A DNA stretch of 64,000 nt, taken from assembly GCF_000424325.1 (NCBI RefSeq), contig NZ_AUJR01000015.1, forward strand, positions 32,739 through 96,738. Direction: 5' to 3'. Below the pieces are notes generated by a model, which did not search any database, had not been told where the DNA came from, and saw only the letters and a program-made list of their open reading frames with translations. Below, piece after piece: positions 17,386 through 26,056 of this stretch (the stretch's first letter is position 1; every line of letters begins with the position of its first letter). Source of the DNA: [Clostridium] clostridioforme AGR2157 (GTDB lineage: Bacteria > Bacillota > Clostridia > Lachnospirales > Lachnospiraceae). Made by a program: the position numbers and the translations under genes.

Positions 17386-18765
17386 TCAGGCATGAGCTGC
17401 CAGATCCCGCTTCATTTTCCGGAAGGAAAGAATGAACAGTGTTACCGTGGTGCACACTGCTATGGTATCGGCAATGGGTTCTGCCACGAACACGGCAAAC
17501 ACTTTGTTTTCGAAGATGTTAGGCAGAATGTAAATCAACGGTATCAGCAGGATGACCTTGCGCAGCAGGGCCAGGAACAGGGAGGTCTTGCTGTCGCCGA
17601 TGGCGATAAAGGTCTGCTGGCATGCCAGCTGGGCGCCAAAGAGCAGGGACGCGGCCATATAGATGCGGATGGACCACTCGCTGAAGGATGTCAGGGCAGC
17701 GTCATGGGTAAAGATGCGGATATATACCATGGGCGCGAACATGGCCACGGCCCAAAGGGCGGTGGAGTAGGCCATACATGAGGTCAGAAGCAGCCGGAAG
17801 GTCCTGCTTACGCGGTCCAGCTTTTTGGCGCCGTAGTTAAAGCTGATGACGGGCTGTGCGCCCTGGGTCAGTCCCTGGAGGGGCAGGAGGGAGAACTGCA
17901 TCACGCTTCCCATGATGGTCATGGCGCCGACTGCCACATCGCCTCCGTATTTTAAGAGGGAGGTATTAAAGCAGATATTCAGGATGCTTTCCGTGAACTG
18001 CATGACAAAGGGGGCTGCGCCCAGTGCAATGGCCGGCATGAGAATTTCCCTCTTGGGCCGCATGTAGCAGGTGCGTATTTTAAGGTAGCTCTTCTTCGAT
18101 ATAAGGAACAGGATAACCCAGGCAGCGGAAATCCCCTGGGAGATAATGGTTGCCAGGGCAGCGCCCCGCACGCCCATGTGGAATGCAAACATGAGGATGG
18201 GGTCCAGGATGATGTTGCATATGGCCCCGATAAGCACGGTGTACATACCTGTCTTGGCATATCCCTGGGCATTGATGAAGGCGTTGAGTCCCAGGGCCAG
18301 CTGTACGAAAATGGTTCCCAGGGAATAAATCTGCATGTAAGCCCACCCATACTCTATGGTATTGCCGCTGGCTCCGAACATCAGCAGGATGCGGTGGCCG
18401 AAGTTGAGGAAGAAGGCAGTCAGGACAACGGCCACGGTTATGAGGGCAGTGGTACAGTTGCCCAGGATGTTTTCTGCTTCTTCCTTTCTGCCCTTGCCCA
18501 GCATGATGGATGCCCTGGGAGCGCCGCCCATGCTTACCAGGGCAGCAAAGGCGGAAATCGCCATGATAACAGGGAAGGTGACGCCCACGCCTGTAAGTGC
18601 ATTGGCGCCTTCGCCGGGCAGATGGCCGATGTACATACGGTCCACCATGTTATACAGCACGTTGATGATTTGGGCTGTAATGGCCGGCAGGGCCAACTGA
18701 AAAAGAAGTTTCCCCACGCTTCCCGTGCCCAGGTCCACCTCTTTTGCTTCTTTGTTCTTCTCCAT
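17386..18765 (-). CDS. MATE family efflux transporter
   Basis: About 459 residues with twelve hydrophobic segments in two similar halves. LALPAITAQIINVLYNMVDR and GVGVTFPVIMAISAFAALVS are the usual first helices, and SFNYGAKKLDRV is the common central loop. ATG 18765 is chosen over an upstream TTG because of an AAAGGA site. A cytoplasmic-membrane antiporter for drugs or metabolites, driven by Na+ or H+. Substrate unknown; no regulator next to it. Confidence 0.93.
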   Translation of the reverse strand: MEKNKEAKEVDLGTGSVGKLLFQLALPAITAQIINVLYNMVDRMYIGHLPGEGANALTGVGVTFPVIMAISAFAALVSMGGAPRASIMLGKGRKEEAENILGNCTTALITVAVVLTAFFLNFGHRILLMFGASGNTIEYGWAYMQIYSLGTIFVQLALGLNAFINAQGYAKTGMYTVLIGAICNIILDPILMFAFHMGVRGAALATIISQGISAAWVILFLISKKSYLKIRTCYMRPKREILMPAIALGAAPFVMQFTESILNICFNTSLLKYGGDVAVGAMTIMGSVMQFSLLPLQGLTQGAQPVISFNYGAKKLDRVSRTFRLLLTSCMAYSTALWAVAMFAPMVYIRIFTHDAALTSFSEWSIRIYMAASLLFGAQLACQQTFIAIGDSKTSLFLALLRKVILLIPLIYILPNIFENKVFAVFVAEPIADTIAVCTTVTLFILSFRKMKRDLAAHA

Positions 18766-18998
18766 ATAAATCACAATCCTTTCGTATTTCAAAAAATAGC
18801 CATTTAAATACTATATCTCGAAACATTGGGAAAGTCAACCGGATGGGCGGATGGAAAAAAGACGAAAAATGAATCCTGCCAGAGAGGCAAGAACAGAACG
18901 AAACTTGCCGTGATTGTACAAAATATACAAAAATAAGTGCAATATAATGGTAAAACAGTGGGGGGTTATGACCATATGCATAAAGATGTATTTTTATA

Positions 18999-19027
18999 TT
19001 GACAGGAATGTCAGATGATACTATAAT
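18999..19027 (+). promoter_or_regulatory. consensus sigma-A promoter of the ARH-PfkB-PnuC operon
   Basis: TTGACA (18999-19004), a 17-base spacer and TATAAT (19022-19027): a full match to consensus. TGACA-GGAA-TGTCA makes an inverted repeat over the -35 element. A promoter this strong normally needs a repressor; a GntR gene closes the operon. Confidence 0.85.
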
Positions 19028-19038
19028 GCAAATAACAA

Positions 19039-19049
19039 TACAAGTTGTA
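19039..19049. promoter_or_regulatory. palindromic operator candidate
   Basis: TACAAGTTGTA is a perfect palindrome around a central G, 11 bases after the -10 element. A related TTGTA...TACAA pair lies at 18914-18930. Both are good candidates for the GntR protein encoded at 21813-22538. Confidence 0.5.
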
Positions 19050-19089
19050 ATGACAATATGTAATAATAATCTTGCCAGGAGGAAACAGT

Positions 19090-20085
19090 ATGAGAGACAA
19101 AATTGCCGGAGCCCTTTACGGGATGGCCCTGGGCGACGCCATGGGTATGCCTGCCGAGTTGTGGGGAAGAAAGAGAGTGAAAGCCTTTTTCGGACGGATT
19201 GAGGGATTTTTAGACGGACCGGCTGAGAATGATGTGGCTTTTAATTATAAGAAGGGACAGTTCACCGACGATACGGGCCAGGCCCTGGTTCTGCTGGACT
19301 CCATTGCGTCCACTGAATATGAACCGGACACAAGGGACATTGCCCTGAGGATGTTAGCCTGGGCTGAAAAGGAGAATGCCTTTGAGAACAATATACTGGG
19401 CCCCACCTCCAAGGTGGCTCTGGCGAATTTCAGGGACAACATTCAGGATTCCAGGATTACGGACAAGGCACTGTCCAACGGAAGCGCCATGAGGATTGCC
19501 CCCATCGGCTGCCTGTTCAGGCCGGAACAGAAGGAGGACATTGCCAGGTATGTGTACCAGGTGTCAAGAGCCACGCATACCAGCGATGTGACCATAGCCG
19601 GGGCGGCCATGATTGCGGAGGCAGTGAGCTCGGCCATTGTGAAGGATGACTTTGAGGAAGTCATGGAGGATGTGTTTGGGATTGAGGAGATTGGTTACGG
19701 CATGGGCTGCGAGACCTTCAGTCCAAAGCTGGGAGAGCGCTTAAAGATCGGCCTGGACATTGCCAGAGCCCATAGGGGGGATGATGAGGGATTCATCCGC
19801 AGGCTCTATGATGTGGTGGGCACCGGGGTGGGTATCATTGAGTCCGTACCGGCAGCCCTGTCCGTGGCATACTTTGCCCAGGACCCCAACCGGTCCTGCC
19901 TGCTCTGCGCCAACATGGCAGGCGACACAGACACCATCGGAGCCATGGCAACTGCTGTCTGCGGGGCATTTACAGGGCTTGGACAGATAAAACAGGAATA
20001 CATTGAAACCCTGAGGCAGCAGAATGACGCTGACTTTGACCATTACATACAGATATTGGAAAAAGGAAGGGAGAGACTTGCATGA
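19090..20085 (+). CDS. ADP-ribosylglycohydrolase-fold hydrolase (DraG/ARH family)
   Basis: 331 residues. ATG 19090 follows AGGAGG; an upstream TTG lacks a site. GALYGMALGDAMGMPAE at the N-terminus, the FTDDTGQAL metal motif and the C-terminal AGDTDTIGAMA supply the two-metal centre of ARH/DraG enzymes, which cleave the N-glycosidic bond between ribose and a base or amino acid. First gene of an operon with a PfkB kinase (overlap ATGA), a PnuC transporter and a GntR regulator. That setting points to a small ribosylated molecule rather than a modified protein as substrate. Confidence 0.9.
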   Translation: MRDKIAGALYGMALGDAMGMPAELWGRKRVKAFFGRIEGFLDGPAENDVAFNYKKGQFTDDTGQALVLLDSIASTEYEPDTRDIALRMLAWAEKENAFENNILGPTSKVALANFRDNIQDSRITDKALSNGSAMRIAPIGCLFRPEQKEDIARYVYQVSRATHTSDVTIAGAAMIAEAVSSAIVKDDFEEVMEDVFGIEEIGYGMGCETFSPKLGERLKIGLDIARAHRGDDEGFIRRLYDVVGTGVGIIESVPAALSVAYFAQDPNRSCLLCANMAGDTDTIGAMATAVCGAFTGLGQIKQEYIETLRQQNDADFDHYIQILEKGRERLA

Positions 20086-21014
20086 AAACCCTTGTGATAG
20101 GTGCGGCCATCATTGATATTATCATGAAAATAAAGCGCCTGCCTAAAAGCGGGGAGGACATCCTGTGCAGCGAAACCATGTCCGCGGTGGGAGGATGTGC
20201 CTACAACGTGGCAGGTACGCTGCGGGGCTTTGGCGTGGACCACGACCTTTTCGTGCCTGTGGGAAGGGGCATGTACGGGGATATGATTGCAGGCGATCTG
20301 GAAAAACTGGGGTACCGCATCCTTATCAGGGAAGAGGAGTCGGACAACGGTTACTGCCTGTGTCTGGTGGAGGAGGATGGAGAGCGCACGTTCATCACGG
20401 TCAAGGGTGCGGAAGGGTGCTTTAGGCCCTCCTGGTTTGAACAGCTGTCCCAGGATTCCTACGACAGCATCTATGTGGCCGGATACCAGGTGTGCGGCAC
20501 CAGCGGCAGGGTCATATCCGGCTGGATGGAGGGCGCGAAGGACAGGATGAAGGAAAAGCGCGTTTTCTTTGCTCCGGGGCCTGTCATAACCGACATTGAC
20601 GGGGATGTGATGGAGCGCATCCTTTCAGTGGAGCCCATTCTCCATCTCAATGAGAAGGAAGCCTTTGATTACGCGAAGCAGCCGTCTGTGGAGGACTGCC
20701 TGAGGTACCTGCACGGCCTGAACCATAACCTTGTGGTGGTCACCATGGGGGCTTCCGGTACCATGTATTATGACGGCAGCGGGATGAAGTCGGTCCCTGC
20801 CTGTAAGGCCCGGGTAAAGGATACCATAGGGGCAGGAGACAGCCATGTGGCCGCCATGATTGCAGGGTATTCCAAAGGGCTGGATACGGAACAATGTGTG
20901 AGACTGGCCAACCGGATGGCATCGGGAATCGTAAGCATCCAGGGACCGGTGATGACCAGGGAAATGTTTGAACAGCAGGATTTTGCATCGTATATCCTGA
21001 ATGGCTGCATATAA
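20082..21014 (+). CDS. PfkB family carbohydrate/nucleoside kinase
   Basis: 310 residues. The start codon overlaps the stop of the hydrolase gene (ATGA), so translation is coupled. SAVGGCAYNVAGTL is PfkB signature 1 with the di-glycine, and DTIGAGDSHVAAMIAG is signature 2 with the catalytic Asp. Family members phosphorylate ribose, nucleosides, adenosine, pseudouridine or sugars. With an ARH-type glycosidase and a PnuC transporter the likely acceptor is an N-riboside or free ribose. Exact substrate unknown. Confidence 0.92.
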   Translation: MKTLVIGAAIIDIIMKIKRLPKSGEDILCSETMSAVGGCAYNVAGTLRGFGVDHDLFVPVGRGMYGDMIAGDLEKLGYRILIREEESDNGYCLCLVEEDGERTFITVKGAEGCFRPSWFEQLSQDSYDSIYVAGYQVCGTSGRVISGWMEGAKDRMKEKRVFFAPGPVITDIDGDVMERILSVEPILHLNEKEAFDYAKQPSVEDCLRYLHGLNHNLVVVTMGASGTMYYDGSGMKSVPACKARVKDTIGAGDSHVAAMIAGYSKGLDTEQCVRLANRMASGIVSIQGPVMTREMFEQQDFASYILNGCI

Positions 21015-21040
21015 CATACGAATGTGGAGGGGAAGTTTAT

Positions 21041-21724
21041 ATGAATAAGATAAAAGAGTTCTTTCATGATTGGAGTATATTTGAAAAAGTCTGGCTGGTT
21101 TTTGTGTGCTCACTGATGACCGTTATATGGTTTATCAACGGGGATACGCCGTTCATGCTTGTCTTAAGCCTTACAGGCAGCCTGAACCTGGTTTTGGGAG
21201 CCAAGGGCAAGGTGGCAGGGCTTTGCTTTGCCATCATCAACAGCGCCCTGTACGCGTACCAGTGCCTGGGAATCCCGCTGTACGGCGAGGTAATGTACAA
21301 TGTTCTCTACAGCATACCGGTCAGCGCCACGGCCATCTATCTGTGGAAGAGGAACGCAACCAGCGACGGCGAGGTCCGATTCCGCACCATGACGCCTAAG
21401 CTTATGGCAGGGGTAGCGGCTGCCACAGCCGTGGGAGTATGGGGATATTCAGAACTGTTAAAATACATGGGCGGTTCCTTTGTATTTATGGATTCACTGA
21501 CCACAGTGGTTTCCGTCATAGCCAGTATGCTCTATTTGCTCCGTTATTCCGAGCAGTGGCTTATGTGGGTCATTGTCAACGCGCTGTCCATCATCATGTG
21601 GATTATGGTGTTTGTATCAGGGGATACCACGGCCCTGCTCATCATTGTGATGAAGACCGTAAATCTGCTGAATTCCCTCTATGGGTATATGAACTGGAGG
21701 AAAATATCGCAGAAAACAGCGTAA
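21041..21724 (+). CDS. pnuC: PnuC-family transporter (nicotinamide riboside or related)
   Basis: 227 residues with about seven hydrophobic segments. SLTGSLNLVLGAKGKVAGLC and FAIINSALYAYQ near the N-terminus and a C-terminal KTVNLLNSLYGYMNWRK fit PnuC, a facilitator that moves nicotinamide riboside and relies on intracellular phosphorylation for trapping. Relatives move thiamine, riboflavin or deoxynucleosides. No NadR or nicotinamide riboside kinase is adjacent; a PfkB kinase takes that place, so the cargo may be another riboside. Confidence 0.88.
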   Translation: MNKIKEFFHDWSIFEKVWLVFVCSLMTVIWFINGDTPFMLVLSLTGSLNLVLGAKGKVAGLCFAIINSALYAYQCLGIPLYGEVMYNVLYSIPVSATAIYLWKRNATSDGEVRFRTMTPKLMAGVAAATAVGVWGYSELLKYMGGSFVFMDSLTTVVSVIASMLYLLRYSEQWLMWVIVNALSIIMWIMVFVSGDTTALLIIVMKTVNLLNSLYGYMNWRKISQKTA

Positions 21725-21812
21725 TACCCCCTTTTCTCTCTCCAATAAGTTGAAAGAATGTCTCTCTCAGTATATAATGATAAAAACAGCAAGAGTGCGG
21801 ATTGAGGTTATC

Positions 21813-22538
21813 ATGAGAGAGAAATTAGCCAAATATGAGCAGATCAGGCAGGATATCATACATAAAATCGAGAGCATGGAATACAGGCCCAACCAGGTCA
21901 TTCCATCGGAAAATGAACTGTGCGCGTCCTATGGGGTGAGCAGGATTACGGTCAGAAAGGCCATAGACGAGCTGGTTCATGAGGGGCTGCTCTACCGAAT
22001 CAAGGGAAAAGGAAGCTTTGTCAGGGACCATGCGTCGGAGGGACTATCGCGCATCTACAGCTTTACCGAAGCCATCCTCCATCAGGGAAAGACGCCGTCC
22101 AAGAAGCTGCTGTCCCTGAAGGTGGAGGAAGCCGACGCGGACATAAGGCGCAGGATGGGCTTAAAGGAAAGGGAGGAGGTCTATGTCATCAAGAGCATTT
22201 ATTATGCGGACGGCAGGCCCTACTGTATCAATACCTCCATCCTTCCAAAGAAGCTGTTTCCCAAGCTGGAGTTATTTGACTTCAACCACAACTCCCTGTA
22301 CGAGGTGCTGAAATCCTTTTACCAGCTCTCCTTCACAAAGGCGCGCCAGATTTTAAACGCCACAGTGGGGAGCAGCGAAATCTACGGATATCTGGAGACA
22401 GAGAAAAACCAGCCTTTACTCAGAATCAACGCCACATCGTTCTGTCTGTATCATGATAATGAGACGGTATTCGAGATATATGAATCTTATATATTGACAG
22501 ACATCCTCAGTTATTATGTGGAAAAATATAACACGTAA
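21813..22538 (+). CDS. GntR/HutC family transcriptional regulator
   Basis: 241 residues from ATG 21813, which follows GAGG. The winged helix (QVIPSENELCASYGVSRITV, then RKAIDELVHEGLLYRIKGKG) spans residues ~1-70, and a UTRA ligand-binding domain with SFTEAILHQGKTPSKK follows. The gene comes 88 bases after pnuC on the same strand and is closed by a terminator. It is the natural repressor of the operon; its ligand should be a substrate or intermediate of the pathway. Confidence 0.9.
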   Translation: MREKLAKYEQIRQDIIHKIESMEYRPNQVIPSENELCASYGVSRITVRKAIDELVHEGLLYRIKGKGSFVRDHASEGLSRIYSFTEAILHQGKTPSKKLLSLKVEEADADIRRRMGLKEREEVYVIKSIYYADGRPYCINTSILPKKLFPKLELFDFNHNSLYEVLKSFYQLSFTKARQILNATVGSSEIYGYLETEKNQPLLRINATSFCLYHDNETVFEIYESYILTDILSYYVEKYNT

Positions 22539-22575
22539 GAAGGATTCTGAAGAATATATTGTTTGCAATGCAAGG

Positions 22576-22615
22576 AAAAAGCGGTCCCTGACACTAAGGC
22601 AGGGGCCGCTTTTTG
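22576..22615. terminator. bidirectional intrinsic terminator
   Basis: AAAAAGCGGTCCCTG and CAGGGGCCGCTTTTT pair with one mismatch around a 9-base loop. It closes the GntR gene and overlaps the end of the convergent flippase gene. Confidence 0.85.
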
Positions 22616-24153
22616 TGGAACAGGAGCAGAAGTCCCATGTAGCTGAAGCTCAGGAACAGAATCTGCACTGTTGTCATGATAAAGAGGGGAAGCTCTTTAA
22701 GCCAGACGCAGGCCTGGGAAAATGCCAGGTACATGCCGATGGAGACCAGCAGAAGGAGCACTGGCTTAACTATCATGTTGGCGGTATCCCAGCAAAAGGG
22801 CACCAGACGCTTCACCGCAAGGAAACTCATGAGGGCCAGGGCCAGTTCACTGACCAGCATGCCCCACAGGTATCCCCGGATTCCGTATCTCGGAATGGCA
22901 AAGAGCACAAATGCCAGTCGTATGACCATGGCAAACACATTCTGGAAGAAGGTGGATGAAGTCCTGCCAAGGCCGTTTAGGATGCTTCCCATGGTAGTGG
23001 CCAGGTACATGAAGGGGCACAGCCATGACAGGATGGTGATATATGTACCCGCATTCTGGTCGTGGAATACGCTGACGCCCAGCTGGTTCCCAAAGATGGT
23101 GAATATGCCGATGCACAGCACGCCCATATAGCAGCTGTAGCGCAGGGACATGGATATCATGGAGGAAATACGGGCCTCGTTGCCGTCGGCCTGGGCTTCG
23201 GCCACCGTGGGCAGCAGGAGCACGGCCATGGAGTTGGTGATGGCAGAGGGAAACAGGATGAACGGAAGGGCCATGCTGGTCAGCACGCCGTATACGGACA
23301 GGGCCTCGGAGTTGGTAAGGCCGGAGCTTATCAGCTTGTTGGGAATCCATATGGCTTCCGCGCTTCCCAGGACATTTAAAATCAGGCGGTTTCCCATAAG
23401 GGGAAGGGCCAGGGCCATAAGGGGGGCAGCGGTGGCGCCAAAGGAAAGGGGGAGGGCCGGTGCGCGGCGGGAATCTCCGTCTTTGCAAGGCGGGAAGAAT
23501 CCGAGACAGAACACGGTGAACACGGCAGATGCCATCTCACCAATCAGGTGTCCGTATACAGCCAGGCTTACCGTAATCTGGCGCCCTGATTCCAGCCAGA
23601 TGCTGGCAATGAGGAACACGGCTCCCATGCGTATGACCTGCTCCGCCACCTGGGAAAAGGCTGGTACACGGGCTTTCTGCATGCCGTAGTAGTAACCGTT
23701 GATACAGGCGTGGAGGGCTGCAAAGGGGACGGACACTGCCATCACCGGCAGATAGGGGGCGCATCTTGGCTCCAGCAGAAGCTTCTCTGCCAGGAAACCG
23801 GCATTTCCATAGATGCCCCAGGCCAGGAGGAAGGACATGCCCATGGCAATAACCAGACCCGTCCTGAATACGGCCCTGCCCCTGGTCTGGTTGGCAGCCA
23901 CGTACTGCGACAGGGCGGTCTGGAGGGAACCTGCACAGACGGCGAAACAGATGCTGAATATGGGGTGCACCATATTGTAAATACCCAGTCCCTCGGCACC
24001 GATGGTCCTGGACATGAAGATTCTATAGAAGAATCCCAGTATCCTGCATATGAACCCGGTGGAGGTCAGGAGTAAGGTCCCGGTGATGAAGGCCATTTTC
24101 CTGGGTGACAGACGCTTGGAGACAGGGGAGGATGCGGTCAATGAGTGATTCAT
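22594..24153 (-). CDS. SpoVB/MurJ-like polysaccharide flippase (MOP superfamily)
   Basis: 519 residues with around fourteen hydrophobic segments. GFICRILGFFYRIFMSRTIG and EGLGIYNMVHPIFSICFAVC are the start of the stage V sporulation protein B/PST family. Members flip lipid-linked peptidoglycan or polysaccharide precursors across the membrane. Whether this copy acts in sporulation, capsule or general wall synthesis cannot be told. The stop lies inside the terminator of the converging GntR gene. Confidence 0.9.
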   Translation of the reverse strand: MNHSLTASSPVSKRLSPRKMAFITGTLLLTSTGFICRILGFFYRIFMSRTIGAEGLGIYNMVHPIFSICFAVCAGSLQTALSQYVAANQTRGRAVFRTGLVIAMGMSFLLAWGIYGNAGFLAEKLLLEPRCAPYLPVMAVSVPFAALHACINGYYYGMQKARVPAFSQVAEQVIRMGAVFLIASIWLESGRQITVSLAVYGHLIGEMASAVFTVFCLGFFPPCKDGDSRRAPALPLSFGATAAPLMALALPLMGNRLILNVLGSAEAIWIPNKLISSGLTNSEALSVYGVLTSMALPFILFPSAITNSMAVLLLPTVAEAQADGNEARISSMISMSLRYSCYMGVLCIGIFTIFGNQLGVSVFHDQNAGTYITILSWLCPFMYLATTMGSILNGLGRTSSTFFQNVFAMVIRLAFVLFAIPRYGIRGYLWGMLVSELALALMSFLAVKRLVPFCWDTANMIVKPVLLLLVSIGMYLAFSQACVWLKELPLFIMTTVQILFLSFSYMGLLLLFHKKRPLP

Positions 24154-24274
24154 AAACGCTCCTGGAGATGGGAATTATTAAAAATATATGATGAATTCCA
24201 GGATGTAGAACACAAGCGGCTGGTTTTAAGCGCCCTCATGCTTCATATAATAACAGTAGTACCATATAAAACAA

Positions 24275-24301
24275 GTATTCCTATTGAAATTGTAGGAATA
24301 C
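24275..24301. promoter_or_regulatory. inverted-repeat operator over the isc promoter
   Basis: GTATTCCTA and TAGGAATAC are perfect 9-bp arms with a 9-base spacer. The -35 element (24284-24289) sits exactly in the spacer, so a bound dimer would cover RNA polymerase contacts. It does not resemble the known clostridial IscR box. No Rrf2-type gene is in the window. Confidence 0.65.
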
Positions 24302-24312
24302 TATGGTATAGT
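24284..24312 (+). promoter_or_regulatory. promoter of the iscS-iscU-mnmA operon
   Basis: TTGAAA (24284-24289), a 17-base spacer, and TATAGT (24307-24312), about 55 bases upstream of the iscS start. Confidence 0.75.
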
Positions 24313-24367
24313 AAAAAGCGTAGATGAAGCTTTTAACTTCAGGACTTCAGAAAGGCGGATTTTGATT

Positions 24368-25561
24368 ATGAAGCAATTGATTTATCTGGATAACGCGGCC
24401 ACCACAAAGACCAGGCCGGAGGTGGTGGAGGCCATGCTTCCATACTTTACGGAATATTACGGAAACCCCTCCTCTGTCTACGACTTCTCCACTGAGAGTA
24501 AAAAGGCTGTAAACCATGCAAGAGAGACCATTGCCCAGTCCCTGGGGGCAAAGACCAATGAGATATATTTCACGGCCGGAGGCAGCGAGGCCGATAACTG
24601 GGCCCTGGTGGCCACGGCAGAGGCCTATGGAAATAAAGGGAAACACATCATCACCACCAAGATTGAGCACCATGCCATCCTTCACACCTGCCAGTACCTG
24701 GAGAAAAGGGGATACGAGGTCACATATCTGGATGTGGATGAAAATGGAGTGGTCAAGCTGGATGAGCTTAAGAAGGCCATCCGGCCGGACACCATCCTCA
24801 TATCAGTGATGTTTGCCAATAATGAGATCGGCACCATCGAGCCCATCAAGGAGATTGGGGCCATTGCCAGGGAACACGGGATTTTGTTCCACACCGATGC
24901 GGTACAGGCATTTGCCCATGTGCCCATCCACGTGGATGAGTACAATATTGATATGCTCAGCTCCAGCGGACATAAGCTGAACGGGCCAAAGGGAATCGGA
25001 TTCCTCTATATCCGTACAGGTGTTAAGATTCGTTCCTTCATCCACGGGGGCGCCCAGGAGCGCAAGCGCCGTGCCGGAACAGAGAATGTGCCCGGTATAG
25101 TGGGATACGGCAAGGCGGTGGAGCTGGCCATGGCCAACATGGAGGAACGGGCTGCCAGGGAAACGCAGCTGCGGGATTATCTGATGAAGCGGGTCATGGA
25201 CGAGGTGCCATTTACCAGGATTAACGGCTCACGCACCAGCCGCCTTCCCAACAATGTGAATTTTGCCTTCCAGTTTATTGAAGGTGAATCCCTTCTCATT
25301 AAGCTGGACATGGCGGGAATCTGCGGCTCCAGCGGTTCTGCCTGTACCTCAGGGTCATTAGACCCCTCCCATGTGCTTTTGGCCATCGGACTGCCTCATG
25401 AGATTGCCCACGGTTCCCTCCGTCTTACCTTAAGCGAGGAGAACACAAAGGAAGAGATGGATTATGTGGTGGAGCAGATTAAGGATATCGTAGGATACCT
25501 GCGGAGCATGTCGCCTTTGTATGAGGATTATATAAAGCACAATGGCGGTGAGAAAAAATAA
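24368..25561 (+). CDS. iscS: cysteine desulfurase (IscS/NifS family)
   Basis: 397 residues. IYLDNAATTKTRPEVVEAM opens the family. SSGHKLNGPKGIGFLY contains the PLP-binding Lys. SGSACTSGSLDPSHVL carries the catalytic Cys on its mobile loop. It takes sulfur from cysteine as a persulfide and passes it to the IscU scaffold and to MnmA, the next two genes. ATG 24368 is preferred; TTG 24362 is an alternative. Controlled by a promoter with a perfect inverted repeat. Confidence 0.95.
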   Translation: MKQLIYLDNAATTKTRPEVVEAMLPYFTEYYGNPSSVYDFSTESKKAVNHARETIAQSLGAKTNEIYFTAGGSEADNWALVATAEAYGNKGKHIITTKIEHHAILHTCQYLEKRGYEVTYLDVDENGVVKLDELKKAIRPDTILISVMFANNEIGTIEPIKEIGAIAREHGILFHTDAVQAFAHVPIHVDEYNIDMLSSSGHKLNGPKGIGFLYIRTGVKIRSFIHGGAQERKRRAGTENVPGIVGYGKAVELAMANMEERAARETQLRDYLMKRVMDEVPFTRINGSRTSRLPNNVNFAFQFIEGESLLIKLDMAGICGSSGSACTSGSLDPSHVLLAIGLPHEIAHGSLRLTLSEENTKEEMDYVVEQIKDIVGYLRSMSPLYEDYIKHNGGEKK

Positions 25562-25618
25562 TATACAGGGAAGTGCCTGTATGAAAGATAAACTTGGAAC
25601 GATTCAGGAGGAATATAG

Positions 25619-26056
25619 ATGTACACAGAAAAAGTAATGGACCATTTTGAGCACCCCAGAAATGTGGGTGAGATAGAGAACCCCAGCGGAATGGGGACAG
25701 TGGGAAATCCCAAATGCGGCGATATCATGCGGATTTACCTGGATATTGATGAGAACCAGGTCATCCGGGACGTGAAGTTCAAAACCTTTGGCTGCGGGGC
25801 TGCCGTGGCAACCAGCAGCATGGCCACGGAGCTGGTAAAGGGAAAGACGGTCCAGGAGGCCATGGCCGTTACCAATAAAGCAGTCATGGAAGCACTTGAC
25901 GGACTGCCTCCGGTTAAGGTACACTGTTCTCTGTTGGCAGAGGAAGCAATCCATGCGGCCCTCTGGGATTACGCACAGAAAAACGGTATTACCATTGAGG
26001 GCTTAGAAAAGCCCAAGGATAATATTGAGGAAGAGGAAGAAGAGGAGAACTATTGA
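25619..26056 (+). CDS. iscU: Fe-S cluster scaffold protein IscU/NifU N-terminal type
   Basis: 145 residues. Three scaffold cysteines are visible in GNPKCGD (Cys33), FKTFGCGAA (Cys59) and VHCSLLAEEA (about Cys102), with Asp after the first. The C-terminal tail is very acidic (eleven Glu/Asp within the last fifteen residues), which is longer than usual. It builds [2Fe-2S] or [4Fe-4S] clusters from sulfur delivered by IscS. The stop overlaps the TTG start of mnmA. Confidence 0.95.
   Translation: MYTEKVMDHFEHPRNVGEIENPSGMGTVGNPKCGDIMRIYLDIDENQVIRDVKFKTFGCGAAVATSSMATELVKGKTVQEAMAVTNKAVMEALDGLPPVKVHCSLLAEEAIHAALWDYAQKNGITIEGLEKPKDNIEEEEEEENY

Noticed and set aside
18178..18807. Plus-strand frame of 209 codons opposite the MATE gene
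   Set aside because: Antisense shadow of a GC-rich membrane protein gene.
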